DNA from: Methanobacteriota archaeon
GTDB taxonomy: Archaea > Halobacteriota > Syntropharchaeia > DAOWMC01
Assembly (NCBI GenBank): GCA_030643285.1
Contig: DAOWMC010000047.1
Location: 1-7,769, forward strand
Length of the DNA stretch: 7,769 nt
Reading direction: 5' to 3'
Made by a program: the position numbers and the translations under genes. This document shows positions 7,244 to 7,769 of the stretch, in pieces. Below the pieces are notes generated by a model. It was not told the origin of the DNA and did not search any database. It saw nothing but the letters and a program-made list of their open reading frames with translations. Within the stretch, counting starts at the first letter, position 1, and the number at the start of each line of letters is the position of its first letter.

Positions 7244-7769
7244 ATGAGTAAAAAAATGCCAAAAATTTTGGTACTGTTTTTAGGGTTAGTGATGCTTTTA
7301 GCGGCCTTTCCTCTATCGACCGGAGCGATGGATGTGAATGATGTAACCAATTGGGTGAATGGAAAAGAACAACCAAAACCGCAGGTGATGGTATCCGGTT
7401 TTGAGATAGAACCAGAAGTGTTGATGGCAGGGGACGAGGCAGTTGTTACGATTACACTTGAAAATACGCAGGATAAGCCAATCACTGGATGGAAACGGGA
7501 TATAAAGTATGATCATCGTTGGTCGATAAATAAAACCAAGGCAATATATGAAGATGAAATAATTGACGCTGATACAACGATAACTCTGACAATGGATGCC
7601 TGCATAAAAGAGGCATATATCTCCTGTGAGGGTATAAAAGTATACAATAAGTATCGTAACGTCGGCGCACTTGGACCAGGTAGGGAGCTTGATCTGGCAT
7701 TCAAGATAAAAGCGCCTTTAAAAGACGGAATATACATTGTGAATTTTAATGCGGATATTGAAGACACGG
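7244..7769 (+). CDS. Secreted S-layer/CARDB-like domain protein (partial, C-terminus beyond window)
   Basis: From the ATG at 7244 the frame stays open for 175 codons to the window edge. Residues 1-28 are a signal peptide: basic MSKKMPK, hydrophobic core, probable cleavage after STGA. From about residue 46 a beta-sandwich pattern starts, VMVSGFEIEPEVLMAGDEA followed by VTITLEN and a later KIKAPLKDGIYIVNFNADI. This is typical of the NEW3/CARDB-like 'S-layer domain' (COG1361-type) proteins common in methanogens and relatives. A glycosylation sequon (NKT) is present. SD GAAGGA lies 7 nt before the ATG, supporting this start over Met5. It has its own TATA box and is separated from prf1 by an oligo-T tract. 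Such proteins are exported and membrane- or envelope-associated; several lie next to transporter genes, which cannot be checked here. Fold assignment is from pattern only. Confidence 0.65.
   Translation, partial: MSKKMPKILVLFLGLVMLLAAFPLSTGAMDVNDVTNWVNGKEQPKPQVMVSGFEIEPEVLMAGDEAVVTITLENTQDKPITGWKRDIKYDHRWSINKTKAIYEDEIIDADTTITLTMDACIKEAYISCEGIKVYNKYRNVGALGPGRELDLAFKIKAPLKDGIYIVNFNADIEDT

Overview
The window is archaeal DNA, most probably from a euryarchaeon of the methanogen / ANME / Syntrophoarchaeum breadth (Halobacteriota-like). This rests on gene content: an archaeal class I release factor (aRF1), the archaea-specific CDP-archaeol synthase CarS, the archaeal lumazine-synthase-like riboflavin synthase RibC, and a radical SAM protein of the tetraether lipid synthase (Tes/MJ0619) family. 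TATA boxes, oligo-T terminators and SD-type ribosome binding sites agree. The exact lineage cannot be fixed from sequence reading alone.

Layout. Positions 1-1803 (minus strand) hold a probable two-gene cell-surface operon: a 49-residue lipoprotein, then, 18 bp later, a secreted protein joining an M23 (LytM-type) zinc peptidase domain to a prenyltransferase/squalene-cyclase-like toroid. The second gene has an intact reading frame and runs off the left edge. An AT-rich spacer (1804-2016) carries the operon's promoter and the terminator of the next gene. Positions 2017-3570 (minus) encode the Tes-family radical SAM protein. Divergent from it across 64 bp is a tightly overlapping plus-strand cluster: carS, a small cysteine-rich zinc-finger protein, and ribC (3635-4808). 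ribC converges with thiL (4828-5781, minus) over 19 bp. thiL is divergent from prf1 (5884-7119, plus), each with a visible TATA box. After an oligo-T terminator, a secreted S-layer/CARDB-like protein starts at 7244 and runs off the right edge.

How the genes relate. CarS activates unsaturated archaeol (digeranylgeranylglyceryl phosphate) with CTP, and Tes-family enzymes join lipid tails to make membrane-spanning tetraethers, so tes and carS sit back-to-back as two steps of membrane lipid synthesis around a shared promoter with a 6-6-6 inverted repeat. ribC and thiL are cofactor genes (riboflavin, thiamine diphosphate), and prf1 is core translation. Both window edges hold exported proteins. The least ordinary object is the M23-toroid protein: its peptidase site looks complete, yet most archaea lack peptidoglycan, so its substrate is unknown.
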